NCBI RefSeq assembly: GCF_001746365.1
Contig: NZ_MJAJ01000044.1
Location: 1-64,000, forward strand
Source of the DNA: Streptomyces sp. LUP30
GTDB lineage: Bacteria > Actinomycetota > Actinomycetes > Streptomycetales > Streptomycetaceae
DNA: 64,000 nt
Direction: 5' to 3'
The translations under genes were made by a program, and so were the position numbers. The notes under the pieces are model-generated. The model was not told the DNA's origin, searched no databases, and was given only the letters and a program-made list of their open reading frames with translations. Below, piece by piece: positions 8,496 to 16,401 of the stretch; the first letter of the stretch is position 1; every line of letters begins with the position of its first letter.

Positions 8496-8525
8496 TTGTC
8501 ACGCGATCGGTGCGTGATCTATGGT
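8496..8525 (+). promoter_or_regulatory. Promoter of a leaderless transcript
   Basis: TTGTCA (8496-8501) and TATGGT (8520-8525) are 18 bases apart. The predicted start of transcription falls at or next to the ATG at 8532, and no ribosome site is visible. Confidence 0.5.
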
Positions 8526-8531
8526 TGTCGC

Positions 8532-9203
8532 ATGACGGACATGTGGGATCTCGACAGCGAGGCCATCGAGGAGCGAGTCGCCTTCCGGGCGCAGGTGCGG
8601 GATCTGGTGTGGCGCGAGACGAAGAGGCGGATGCGCTTCCTGGGCTTCAGCGAGCAGGAGGGCCCCGCCACCCCGAACGCGCTCGCTCCTACCTCTGCGG
8701 CCGCCAAGGCCGTGCACCTCATGTATTTGGAGGTCGCCACGGAGGTCGGCAACGCTGCGCGGGAGCTGGCCACCGATGCCGCCACCCGCGCCGGCCGGGC
8801 TGCCGCCTCCTACGCGGACCTGGGTGAGGCTGCTGGGATCACCCGGCAGGCCGCACGCAAGCGGTGGCCCGACGCCGTCGGCACCTACTGGACCCTGTAC
8901 ACCCTCACCGGCAAGAGCCGCCCGCACGGCATGGCCGTCAAGGTGTTCCGCAGCAGCGGCAAGGCGATCGAGGCCGGCCGCACCGCCGTAGACGAAGGCG
9001 CGCTCGCCGACGACGGGGCCGTGGGCGCCACCGTCGTCAACTCCACCCACGAGGCCGTATGGGCCTGCTACTTCAACGATGGCACGTGGGCCCCGGAAGA
9101 GATCACCCTGCCCGAGAACCTGCAGACCGTGCCCGCCGCGGACAGCCCCGAGCACGGGGACTGGCTGCACAAGTGGGACCAGTTCATCACCCGCAACCTC
9201 TGA
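8532..9203 (+). CDS. Putative HTH-containing hypothetical protein
   Basis: 223 residues. The N-terminal 120 are helical, with a plausible helix-turn-helix ASYADLGEAAGITRQAARKRWPD at about 95-117. The C-terminal 100 residues form an alpha/beta domain with a WACYFNDGTW segment. No family is recognised. It is read from a promoter whose start coincides with the ATG, so translation is probably leaderless. A DNA-binding role is inferred only from the HTH-like segment. Confidence 0.72.
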   Translation: MTDMWDLDSEAIEERVAFRAQVRDLVWRETKRRMRFLGFSEQEGPATPNALAPTSAAAKAVHLMYLEVATEVGNAARELATDAATRAGRAAASYADLGEAAGITRQAARKRWPDAVGTYWTLYTLTGKSRPHGMAVKVFRSSGKAIEAGRTAVDEGALADDGAVGATVVNSTHEAVWACYFNDGTWAPEEITLPENLQTVPAADSPEHGDWLHKWDQFITRNL

Positions 9204-9220
9204 CCGCCCGCCGGTCACAC

Positions 9221-9258
9221 GCCGGGCCCGGACCTCCTGCGGGAGGTCCGGGCCCGGC
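9221..9258. terminator. Bidirectional terminator
   Basis: A 17-bp perfect stem (9221-9237 with 9242-9258) and a 4-base loop separate two convergent genes. Confidence 0.85.
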
Positions 9259-9275
9259 TGCTTGTCTGTCGTTCG

Positions 9276-9887
9276 TCAGGAGGCGCTCTCGATCGTGACG
9301 GGGACTTCCAGCGGGACGGTCCACTCGCTGCCCTGGGACCTGGCGGTGATGCTCAGACGTACCGGCTCGTTCGCGTAGTCGGCCTGCCAGACGTCCATGG
9401 TGGTCGCCGACCACGACGGTGGTGAGGTGGGGGTCAGGCCGAACCGAGTCCACTCGCCGACCGCCAGCTGCTGCGCGGCGACCGTGCGGCCGGTGTCGTC
9501 GCGGCCGTCCGCGCTGAACTTCCACGGTCCCCAGATGTGCGCCCGCACCGTTTCGGGAGATTCGGTGCCTGCGAGTTGGGGCCCGTTGCCCCGGTGGGGG
9601 CTGTCGTTGCGGATGGACACGGTGATCTCCACTACGTCGTGAGACAGCAGCCCCGGCGGGCCTTCGAGGTGGACCCGCAGCGTCGCGGTGGAGCAGGCCT
9701 CGTTCGCCACGATCGTGCAGCGGAAGTCCGGGGTGAGATCGGTGTGCAGGCGCTGCTGCTCGATTCGGGACATGGTCTTGGCGGCCTTGTCGGAGTTGCG
9801 CGCCGCCTTCCAGGACCCAACAGCAGCAACAGCAGCAACGATCGCGGTAACAAGGGCCAGAGCCGCGATCGTGTCGGTGGTGGTCAT
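9276..9887 (-). CDS. Single-pass membrane hypothetical protein
   Basis: 203 residues counted from the ATG opening MTTTDTIAALA. A transmembrane helix at about 5-25 (ALALVTAIVAAVAAVGSW) is followed by a KAARNSDKAAKTMSR linker and a beta-rich domain with aromatic W/F positions. No family is recognised; the layout suggests a membrane-anchored beta-sandwich. A longer GTG/ATG reading 10 codons upstream is possible. Confidence 0.68.
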   Translation of the reverse strand: MTTTDTIAALALVTAIVAAVAAVGSWKAARNSDKAAKTMSRIEQQRLHTDLTPDFRCTIVANEACSTATLRVHLEGPPGLLSHDVVEITVSIRNDSPHRGNGPQLAGTESPETVRAHIWGPWKFSADGRDDTGRTVAAQQLAVGEWTRFGLTPTSPPSWSATTMDVWQADYANEPVRLSITARSQGSEWTVPLEVPVTIESAS

Positions 9888-9938
9888 GAGGCAGGACGCT
9901 ATCCGTACACCGAGCATGTGGACTGGGTGCCAGACACA

Positions 9939-9982
9939 ATCGTCGGGCCTGGTCCTCTGGTGGGAGGGCCGGGCCCGACGAT
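9939..9982. terminator. Hairpin terminator
   Basis: Arms ATCGTCGGGCC and GGCCCGACGAT enclose a partly paired centre, directly downstream of the leftward gene ending at 9998. Confidence 0.65.
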
Positions 9983-9997
9983 CGTGAGAGCGCCGCC

Positions 9998-10180
9998 TCA
10001 GCGGGTCTCGGTGTTGCCCTGCGGCTGCACAGCCTTGTTGAGCGTGGGCGTGTCGCTCTTCTTCTCGGTCCCGATCATCGCCGGATTGGTGAAGGCGTCC
10101 ACGAAGTCGGGCTGAGGCGCCGGGGCGGGGGCGGAAGCGGGGGTGGGCTGACTACTCCCCTGATTCTGTGCGTCGCTCAT
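9998..10180 (-). CDS. Short low-complexity hypothetical protein
   Basis: 60 residues starting MSDAQNQGSSQ. A Pro/Ala linker is followed by PDFVDAFTNPAMIGTEKKSDTP. The start lies 5 bases beyond the upstream stop at 10185, so the two form an operon. Function unknown; the composition is that of an extended tail protein. Confidence 0.55.
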   Translation of the reverse strand: MSDAQNQGSSQPTPASAPAPAPQPDFVDAFTNPAMIGTEKKSDTPTLNKAVQPQGNTETR

Positions 10181-10184
10181 GGGG

Positions 10185-10652
10185 TCAAGTGTGCAGCAGC
10201 AGTGCGACAGTCGACAGGCCAAGTCCCACAACCAGCGTCGACAGGCTGACCGCCCAGTACCGGGCCTTCATCTCATGACGCCGCTGGTTCTCCTCGAAGA
10301 TCGACGCCCGGGTTGCCGCCAGGGCGGCCAGTGCTTGGCTCTTGGGGAAGCCGACGTTGTCGGTGAGAATCACGCGGGGCTCCAGGTCCTTGTGCTCCGC
10401 CACGCGCATCGTCTGCACTCCCGCGAGCAGGGTGATGGCGTACGCGGCGAAAGCACAGTAGGCGAGGACGTCGTGGTGCTTGTGCGTCGCCAGGAACTGG
10501 GCGGCGGTGGCCGCGAACCCGATCAGGAACACCGACTTGGTGTCGATCTTCGCCAGTGAGTCCGATTGACGCGTCAGACGTGCGGCCACCTCGTTGTTGA
10601 GGAGCTCCAGCGTGTCTTTCTGCGCCTCGAGTTCAGCCGGTGTCATCGCCAT
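10185..10652 (-). CDS. Three-helix membrane protein, distant Pycsar-effector-like
   Basis: 155 residues with transmembrane segments at about 41-56, 63-80 and 130-153. A D-x-K pair (D37, K39) precedes the first helix. This order resembles the Pycsar effector membrane family (Pfam DUF5706), where such a conserved D and K precede helix 1. No cyclase gene is adjacent, so a nucleotide-triggered role is only a guess. A second, clearer member of this fold lies at 32629-33093. Confidence 0.65.
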   Translation of the reverse strand: MAMTPAELEAQKDTLELLNNEVAARLTRQSDSLAKIDTKSVFLIGFAATAAQFLATHKHHDVLAYCAFAAYAITLLAGVQTMRVAEHKDLEPRVILTDNVGFPKSQALAALAATRASIFEENQRRHEMKARYWAVSLSTLVVGLGLSTVALLLHT

Positions 10653-10747
10653 GCCGAGAGCTTATGAGCCTCGGGCGGTATCGGGGTCATGGCGACCAGT
10701 CCCCTTCCTGCGTGACGGCGGGCGCTCGGCACCGACATGCTGGGGTT

Positions 10748-11185
10748 ATGGATGACACCCTGCTGGACCGGCTGGAGACGGCGCTCAACGAGCTCAACGG
10801 CACTCCCCCGGACCGCACGCGCTTCACGAACGTCGACGAAGGCGTGCTCCAGGTCCTGGTCGACGCTGCCGAGCGCGCCGTCCGGGCACAAGCCCAGGTA
10901 TGGGCGCTCGTGGAGGCGACCGCCGACCCCGAGCCCTCACTGGTGATCTGGCGTGCCCGCAGGGTTGATGATGTCCGGGCGACCGGTGAGGAAGCCGAGC
11001 GCGCCGACGCCCAGATCCGGGAGAACACCGCCGAGGCCGCGCGCACCCTCGCCCAGTCGCGGCGTGAGGCGCTCGACAGGGTGAGCCAACTGGTCGACGA
11101 AGGCCGCACGCGGCTGCAACAACAGGTTCAGCAGGCCGAAGCCGAGATCGCTGCCGGGCCGCCGCCCCGCCCGAGGCTCTTCTGA
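10748..11185 (+). CDS. Coiled-coil hypothetical protein
   Basis: 145 residues, nearly all helical. The second half (ERADAQIRENTAEAARTLAQSRREALDR and on) is a predicted coiled coil rich in E, R, A and Q. No membrane segment and no family is recognised. No clear ribosome site precedes the ATG, so a short or absent leader is possible. Confidence 0.68.
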   Translation: MDDTLLDRLETALNELNGTPPDRTRFTNVDEGVLQVLVDAAERAVRAQAQVWALVEATADPEPSLVIWRARRVDDVRATGEEAERADAQIRENTAEAARTLAQSRREALDRVSQLVDEGRTRLQQQVQQAEAEIAAGPPPRPRLF

Positions 11186-11307
11186 CGACAGCCGTGGCAG
11201 TCCGGCCGGGATGTATGCGTGGCGCGGCGTTGTGGCGGCCGCGTCGGCCCGGCTCGCTCCTCCTGTTCGACGGCTGCCCGCAACAGCCGCCCGCTTACCG
11301 TAGGGCG

Positions 11308-11877
11308 GTGACGACGCCTACGGATGACACGGTCGGAACCGAGCCGGTGCCTGTGCGGGTCGTGCTGCCCGCCGATCCGGTGTTGGGGACCGAGCCGCAG
11401 GAAGTCGTCGCGCGGCTGTGGAAGCGGCGGCAGACGGAAACCGGGTGGGTCTATCTCGTGGGGTTGCCGTCGTTCCGAGACCGTGAGGACGGCGGTGTGG
11501 AGGCCGCAGAGTACCGGGTGTGGGTGCGCGCCCCCGACCACGTACGGCCGGTCGACGGCGTCGACTACGACCAGGTCGTCACCGAGAAGCTGGAGCGGTC
11601 ACCGCAGGCGGTGGTCCGTGAGGTCCTCGGGGAGCGCCGGCCTTCGGGGTGGGTGCTGGCGAAGGTGCGCGACCGCGGCCCGGCCCGCTCTGTCCTGCAC
11701 GCACCGGACTGCGAGGAAGCACCGCAGGGTGCGCCGCTGCTCGATGTGGACCGCGCCCTGGACGCGGCAGAGCACCCGGGCACCCAGCTGTGCACGCTGT
11801 GCGGAGCCGCGCAGGAGCTGACGCCGCTGCTCCGTGGCTTCGACCACATCACCGACTCCGCACCCGCCGACTCCTGA
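11308..11877 (+). CDS. DUF6233 family protein
   Basis: 189 residues with the DUF6233 signature: VARLWKRRQTETGWVYLVGLPSF, then EYRVWVRAPDHVRPVDGVDYDQV, and a C-terminal HAPDCEE...CTLCGA that may bind metal. Found across Streptomyces in accessory regions; no function known. The GTG start at 11308 lies 6-7 bases after a TACCGT -10 sequence, typical of a leaderless transcript. Confidence 0.8.
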   Translation: MTTPTDDTVGTEPVPVRVVLPADPVLGTEPQEVVARLWKRRQTETGWVYLVGLPSFRDREDGGVEAAEYRVWVRAPDHVRPVDGVDYDQVVTEKLERSPQAVVREVLGERRPSGWVLAKVRDRGPARSVLHAPDCEEAPQGAPLLDVDRALDAAEHPGTQLCTLCGAAQELTPLLRGFDHITDSAPADS

Positions 11878-12182
11878 CCCCGGCCGCCGCACCATCGGCG
11901 GCCCTGGCGCGGCGGCCCCGCCCGGCGCGCAACCCGGCGAGCGCGCCCCGATCCCCGGCTGCGTCCGCGCCGCCCATTCCTGCCCTCCCTCTCCTCTAAC
12001 TCCAGCCAGAGCATGGGCAAAAGCGGTCGCAACGGGGATGTCAAAGGCCCGACCACGCCCGTACGGTGGGGGTGACCTGCACGGATGCGGCGGCGCCGGT
12101 GGGGCTCGCGCAAGAGAAGTCGCAAGAGATGCCGCAGGAGAAGGCGCAAGGGTTGGCGCAGGAGATGGTGCCGCGCGGCGAG
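11878..12182 (+). repeat. Long direct repeat, copy 1, with 12-bp tandem array
   Basis: About 200 bases (11878-12079) recur at 12582-12782 with few changes. Then comes a tandem array of five 12-bp units at 12108-12167 (consensus SCGCARGAGAWG). The array starts exactly 703 bases before the array of copy 2. The unit ends in the promoter of the gene at 12218. A coding reading of 60 residues crosses the array but is not convincing. Confidence 0.75.
12049..12057 (+). promoter_or_regulatory. CCGACCACG motif in repeat copy 1
   Basis: One of at least eight copies of CCGACCAYG or its complement between 12.0 and 14.4 kb; others lie at 12753, 13227, 13240, 13275, 14369, 14381 and 14404. Confidence 0.4.
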
Positions 12183-12217
12183 CCGGAGCACGGTTCGAAC
12201 AGCAGTACCTTTGTCTC

Positions 12218-12568
12218 GTGGCAGCTTCGTACGACTTCCCCCAGGACCTGACCGACGCGCAGGACGAACTCCGTCAGGTCCGCGCTGATCTGCAGACGGT
12301 CTACCGGCGGGTGCCGTGGTCGGCCGAACCGCTGGACGCGTGGGAGACGCACGAGAACGCCTGGCGGCCCGCCTCCCGTCCCGCCTCCCCTGGCTGGGAT
12401 CCCCAGGACGCGGCGGAGATCGCCCGGCTGCGGGCACGGGAAGTCGAACTCGCCACGGCGATCGTCACGCACGCGTACTGGAGCGAGTTCGCCCCGGGCG
12501 ACGTCCTCACGGCCCGTGACGCGCTCAAGCGCCACCACGAGCAGCAGCTGGCCGACGCCTCCAGCTAG
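12218..12568 (+). CDS. Conserved Streptomyces hypothetical protein
   Basis: 116 residues from GTG. The pattern YDFPQDLTDAQDELRQVRADL, then WRPASRPASPGWDPQDAAEIARLR and WSEFAPGDVLTARDALK is that of a widespread Streptomyces small protein of unknown role. A TACCTT -10 sequence ends 6 bases before the GTG and no ribosome site is seen, so translation is probably leaderless, as for the DUF6233 gene. Confidence 0.75.
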   Translation: MAASYDFPQDLTDAQDELRQVRADLQTVYRRVPWSAEPLDAWETHENAWRPASRPASPGWDPQDAAEIARLRAREVELATAIVTHAYWSEFAPGDVLTARDALKRHHEQQLADASS

Positions 12569-12581
12569 CCGCCGACCGCTT

Positions 12582-12890
12582 CCCCGGCCGCCGCACCGTC
12601 TGCGGCGCTGGCGCGGCGGCCCCGCCCGGCGCGCAACCCGGCGAGCGCGCCCCGATCCCCGGCTGCGCCCGCGCCGCCCATTCCTGCCCCTCCCACTCCT
12701 CAACTCCAGCCAGGGCATGGTCGAAGGGGGTCGCAACGGGGATGTCAGCAGCCCGACCACGCCGTACGCCTGCGGTGACCTGGGCGGACTCCAGGACGCG
12801 GTGCCGGTCTGCGCAACCTCTACCGCAACACCCAGCGCAACACTTCGCGCAACCTCTACCGCAACTCCTAGCGCAACACGGGGCCTTACT
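12582..12890 (+). repeat. Long direct repeat, copy 2, with 12-bp tandem array
   Basis: Second copy of the 11878 unit. Its array at 12811-12882 has six 12-bp units built on SCGCAACNYNNN (for example GCGCAACCTCTA twice). The unit length and the CGCAA core are kept while the rest differs from copy 1. It lies upstream of the DUF6207 gene. The arrangement looks like iterons or a multi-site operator. Confidence 0.75.
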
Positions 12891-12951
12891 CGGTCGGGTG
12901 AAGACGCCAGGATCGGAGAACTTCTGCGGGCCCCGGCGCGTAGTGCCAGGC

Positions 12952-13200
12952 ATGAGGCAGATCACTGACGCGCACGTGGCAGAGCCGGGCCTGGCTGTGG
13001 TGGAGATCGCGGCCGCCGATGACGCAACCGCCTTCGTCATCCAGGAGCTGCTCGCCGCGCGGTGCGCCATCGCGCCGGCGGACCGTACGACCCGGGAGCC
13101 CGGCGAGCCGGGCGTGCGGTTGCGCTGCTATCTGGACCTGCGCCAGGAACCTGACTCCGAGCACCAGGCGGTGGGAGAGCCGGACCCGGTATTGGGCTGA
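12952..13200 (+). CDS. DUF6207 family protein
   Basis: 82 residues. It shows the DUF6207 pattern: MRQITDAHVAEPGLAVVEIAA, then EPGEPGVRLRCYLDLRQEP. These small proteins are frequent in Streptomyces accessory DNA; function unknown. No ribosome site is seen before the ATG. Confidence 0.78.
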   Translation: MRQITDAHVAEPGLAVVEIAAADDATAFVIQELLAARCAIAPADRTTREPGEPGVRLRCYLDLRQEPDSEHQAVGEPDPVLG

Positions 13201-13226
13201 CCAGCTGTGGACGCCGACAGCGGCCC

Positions 13227-13283
13227 CATGGTCGGGGCTGTGGTCGGGGGTCCCCCTGGGGTGCGACCACAGGCCCGACCATG
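13227..13283. promoter_or_regulatory. Cluster of CATGGTCGG motifs before the ligase gene
   Basis: CATGGTCGG (13227-13235), GTGGTCGG (13240-13247) and the opposite-facing CCGACCATG (13275-13283) lie in 57 bases, 60 bases upstream of the ligase start. The spacing and opposed orientation suggest an operator. Confidence 0.5.
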
Positions 13284-13342
13284 ACCGGTCCGGCCGTGGC
13301 GCTCACCCGGGCGGCCGATGGTCAGGGGGGAAGGCATGGTGC

Positions 13343-14302
13343 GTGACGTGGACGCTGCCCGAGCCGATGCTGGCCACCCCCGTGCCTACCCCTGCCCTGC
13401 TGCCCGGGTGGGCGGGGGAGCCCAAGTGGGACGGGTTTCGGGCCCTGGTCTCCGTCGACGCGGGCCGGGTGGTGCTGCGCTCCAGGCGCGGCACCGAGAT
13501 GCTCCCGGCGTTTCCGGAGCTCGGGACGGGAGCCGCGCAGCTGCCGGACGCGACGGCGATAGACGGCGAGCTGGTCGTATGGGATGCCGCGGGCCGGCTC
13601 GCCTTCGAGCAGCTGCAGAACCGGCTTCAGCGGCGCGGTGCCCGGGCGGCCCGGGCCGCTGGCGAGTGGCCGGCCTACTTCGTGGCGTTCGATCTGTTGC
13701 GGCTGTCCGGGACCGACACGACGGGATGGCCGTATCGGCGGCGCAGGTCCGCCCTGGAGTCCGTGTTCGCTGCCCGCCGCCTGTCGGCGCCGTGGGTGTT
13801 GTGCCCGTCGACCACCGACCCGGACACCGTGCGCGAGTGGCTGACGTGGGCGTCGGTCGGAATGGAGGGCGTGGTCTTCAAAAGGCTGGACGATGCCTAC
13901 CGTCCCTCGAGGGGCTGGCAGAAGTACAAAGTGCACGAGACCACGGAGGCGATCGTCGGCGCGGTCACCGGCTCCCTGACAGCTCCCCGCAGTCTGCTGC
14001 TCGGCAGGTACGACGACGACGGGCGCCTGCAGTACACCGGCCGCACCACCACCCTCACCCGGACGGCCAGCACTGCGGTCGCCGGACTACTCGCCCCGGC
14101 GCAGCACGATCATCCGTGGACGGGCTGGTCGTTCTCCGCCGGGTGGGGCAGCCGCGAGACGCTGAACGTCACGCTGGTGGAACCGGAGCTGGTGGTGGAA
14201 GTCGGCGTCGACGTCGCCCGCGACGCCTCCGGCCGGTGGCGCCACCCCGCACGCCTGCACCGCGCCCGCCCCGACCTCTCCCCCACCGACGTCCCCCAAT
14301 GA
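13343..14302 (+). CDS. ATP-dependent DNA ligase, LigC-like
   Basis: 319 residues. Nucleotidyltransferase motifs are intact: motif I EPKWDGFRA with the adenylated lysine K28, motif III VAFDLL, motif IV EGVVFKR and motif V KYK. An OB-fold follows (LLLGRYDDDGRLQYTGR). The size and lack of extra domains match actinobacterial LigC-type ligases used in end joining or repair. It joins nicks with ATP through a ligase-AMP intermediate. Start GTG at 13343 follows AGGGGGGAAGG. On a linear replicon it could serve end repair, but no Ku gene is seen here. Confidence 0.88.
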   Translation: MTWTLPEPMLATPVPTPALLPGWAGEPKWDGFRALVSVDAGRVVLRSRRGTEMLPAFPELGTGAAQLPDATAIDGELVVWDAAGRLAFEQLQNRLQRRGARAARAAGEWPAYFVAFDLLRLSGTDTTGWPYRRRRSALESVFAARRLSAPWVLCPSTTDPDTVREWLTWASVGMEGVVFKRLDDAYRPSRGWQKYKVHETTEAIVGAVTGSLTAPRSLLLGRYDDDGRLQYTGRTTTLTRTASTAVAGLLAPAQHDHPWTGWSFSAGWGSRETLNVTLVEPELVVEVGVDVARDASGRWRHPARLHRARPDLSPTDVPQ

Positions 14303-14345
14303 CCACGCCACCGAACTGACGGCGGCTGCGGCAGCACAGCCGGGG

Positions 14346-14412
14346 GCGACCATGCCCCGCTGACCAGCCGTGGTCGGGCTCATGGTCGGGGGCTCCCACC
14401 GAGCCGACCACG
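14346..14412. promoter_or_regulatory. Second cluster of CATGGTCGG motifs
   Basis: CGACCATG (14347-14354), CGTGGTCGG (14369-14377), CATGGTCGG (14381-14389) and CCGACCACG (14404-14412) lie between the ligase gene and the damaged gene at 14440. Confidence 0.5.
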
Positions 14413-14439
14413 CCCGCCGGTAACCGGCGCAGAGCGTCT

Positions 14440-14663
14440 TCAGGCAGCACTCCACTGGTGTGCGCGGCCGCCGCGCCACTCGATCCACCGGTCATCGTCC
14501 AGGATGCTGTCGGCATCGTGGATGCCCGCCCCTCGAGGAACACCACCAGGTCGTGATCGCTGTAGGCGGTGCCGAGGATTTCGTCGCGGCCGTGGGAGTG
14601 CACGGTCACCCTCCGGCCTCCCGTGTCTGCGGGCGGGTGTACGACGATCGGCGTGCTGCTCAC
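14440..14663 (-). pseudogene. Frameshifted conserved small protein
   Basis: Two frames join to make one recognisable Streptomyces small protein. The first frame, from GTG at 14663, gives TGGRRVTVHSHGRDEILG and YSDHDLVVFLEG. The product then continues in the next frame as GAGIHDADSILDDD and WIEWRGGRAHQWSAA. The break is at about 14536-14545 in a G-rich run. A sequencing error, true decay or a programmed shift cannot be separated here. The start is placed at the GTG opening SSTPIVVHPP. Confidence 0.6.
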
Positions 14664-14712
14664 GCTTCCCAGCGTGCATCCGACAGGCCGGCGCGGCGAG
14701 CCGCAGCAGTGG

Positions 14713-15009
14713 TCAGGGCGTATCGCCGGAGTAGTAGAAGCGGCAGCTGACGCCGGGGCCGGGTGTGCGGGGCTCGCCGGGGCGCGGGTCGTACAGCGAC
14801 CGCCCGCCGGGGAACTGCCCGAGCTCGGTGGACAGGGCCACCACGTCGTCGACTTCCACGGTCCGCCATCCGTGGATGTCCAGCAGCAGACCGTCCAGCG
14901 GGCCGCCGACCAGTTCGGCGTAGGTCCGGTGCGGGAGCGGGCCGGGGTGGGGGTCGTCGTGGTCGCGGCCGTAGACGCGGCCGTTTCGCAGCTACTCATC
15001 GCCGTTCAT
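14713..15009 (-). pseudogene. Small protein gene with in-frame amber at codon 6
   Basis: From the ATG at 15009 (GGAAGG upstream) the reading is MNGDE, TAG (14992-14994), then LRNGRVYGRDHDDPHPG, YAELVGGPLDGLLLDIHGW and a C-terminal SCRFYYSGDTP before TGA at 14713-14715. The long conserved-looking body after the stop and the good start site argue that this was one gene of about 98 codons. No usable ATG or GTG follows soon after the amber. It is next to another damaged small gene. Confidence 0.6.
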
Positions 15010-15093
15010 CCGACCAAGCCTTCCAGCCGCCACCGACAACGAGAGCGTGAAGACGGCGGTGGGCCCGGCCCGGTGGAGGCCGGACCCACCGGA

Positions 15094-16185
15094 TCACCGT
15101 GCCTTCGGCAGCGCGGCCAGAGAGCAGCGGTCCTCGCCGCGGCCGTTGCCGGCAACCCGCCACACCGACCCATCGGCCCCGCTGCGGGTCAGCAGGGGCA
15201 GGGTCGTCGTCGCCACCGTCATCCGGTAGTTCACGCCCCCGACGCGGCGGGCGCGGTCGTGGAAGGCGGCCTCCCTCGTTGCCGGGGCCGCGCGGCGCGG
15301 GGCGGGGGCGAAGACGAACAGCACCGGCGGGAAGGGCCTCTCCAAAGACGGCCCGGCGTAGGTCTCCTGCCAGTGGCTGCGCGGAGCTCGGGCGGCGTTC
15401 CCGCGCCCGGACGCAGGCGCGTTGCGGTAGGCGTCGTAGCGCTCCAGCTTGGCGACCAGGCGGGCGTAGGACATCGTGCGGTCGATCTCCACGAACGCGC
15501 TGGAGCTGTCGTTCAGGAGCACCACGCCGTCGGGCACCAGGTTCCCGGCCGGAGTGGGGTGGGCGACTTCCACGCGCCAGTCGGCGTGGTCGGCCATCTC
15601 CGCCTGGTGGAAGGCGATGACGGTGTCGACCAGGGCGAGGCCGTGCTCCCGCAGGCCCGTCTTGCTGGCGGCGATGCGCTTCCCGGTGGCGTGGCCGGCC
15701 CTTGGTGCGAGTTCGCCGGAGGCGGCGGCTTCGGCGAGGCCCGCCGGAGTGCAGTACCAGTAACTCTGCTGGGCCCGGTTGGTCCGGCCGACCAAAGCGG
15801 GGGATTCGGCGAGCAGGTTACGCAGCGCACGCCGGACGTGGTCGGTGTCCTGCTGGTGGGGCAGCAGCAGCGCCTTGAGCTGGCGGGGTGTGGCCAGGCG
15901 CAGCTGAGCGAGGGTGAGCAGGACCTCGCCGCGGATCTCCGCTCCGGCCTTCGCCGCCGCCTTGCGGGCCCGGGACGCTTCTCCAGGTACATCAGTAGTG
16001 GGAGAAGAGGAGTTGCAACCGGCCGGGGCGGGTGAATCGGGGGTCTGATCAGCGACAACGGTCAGACGGCGGCTCGGGGCTGCGGGGCTGGGAGCGGGGC
16101 TTGCTACAGGGCTCGCAGTGGGGCTCGCCGTCGCAGCGGTGTCCGCCGGGGCCGGCGGAGTGTGCGGGGTGGGTGCGGTGGTCAT
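15094..16185 (-). CDS. Replication-relaxation family protein
   Basis: 363 residues. The first 90 are Pro/Ala/Thr rich and disordered. The rest matches the replication-relaxation family (Pfam Replic_Relax): a winged-helix LTLAQLRLATPRQLKALLLP with RRALRNLL, then a nuclease-like alpha/beta core with FVEIDRTMSYARLVAKLERYDAY and a final basic segment. Members are found on Gram-positive plasmids and transfer elements and are thought to act at replication or nicking sites. It lies next to a candidate cis-acting region and the relaxase gene. Confidence 0.8.
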   Translation of the reverse strand: MTTAPTPHTPPAPADTAATASPTASPVASPAPSPAAPSRRLTVVADQTPDSPAPAGCNSSSPTTDVPGEASRARKAAAKAGAEIRGEVLLTLAQLRLATPRQLKALLLPHQQDTDHVRRALRNLLAESPALVGRTNRAQQSYWYCTPAGLAEAAASGELAPRAGHATGKRIAASKTGLREHGLALVDTVIAFHQAEMADHADWRVEVAHPTPAGNLVPDGVVLLNDSSSAFVEIDRTMSYARLVAKLERYDAYRNAPASGRGNAARAPRSHWQETYAGPSLERPFPPVLFVFAPAPRRAAPATREAAFHDRARRVGGVNYRMTVATTTLPLLTRSGADGSVWRVAGNGRGEDRCSLAALPKAR

Positions 16186-16401
16186 CGCGTCCTCGGGATT
16201 CTCCGGCCGTACGCGGCCGGATCGGTGACAGGTCCGGCCCGCACGCGAAGTGGTGCGGGCCGGGGCCACCGTGCGAAACCACCCCTTGTCCTCGACCTGA
16301 CGATCACCGCCGATCGGCGTCCGCTTTCACCTGGTTGACCCGATAGACCAACGGGTTTGTCCGTGATCGACGTCACGACCGCCGCCTCCCGGCTCCGGAA
16401 T

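Noticed and set aside
12811..12882. The 12-bp array as a CRISPR
   Set aside because: Units are contiguous 12-mers without spacers, and no cas gene is present.
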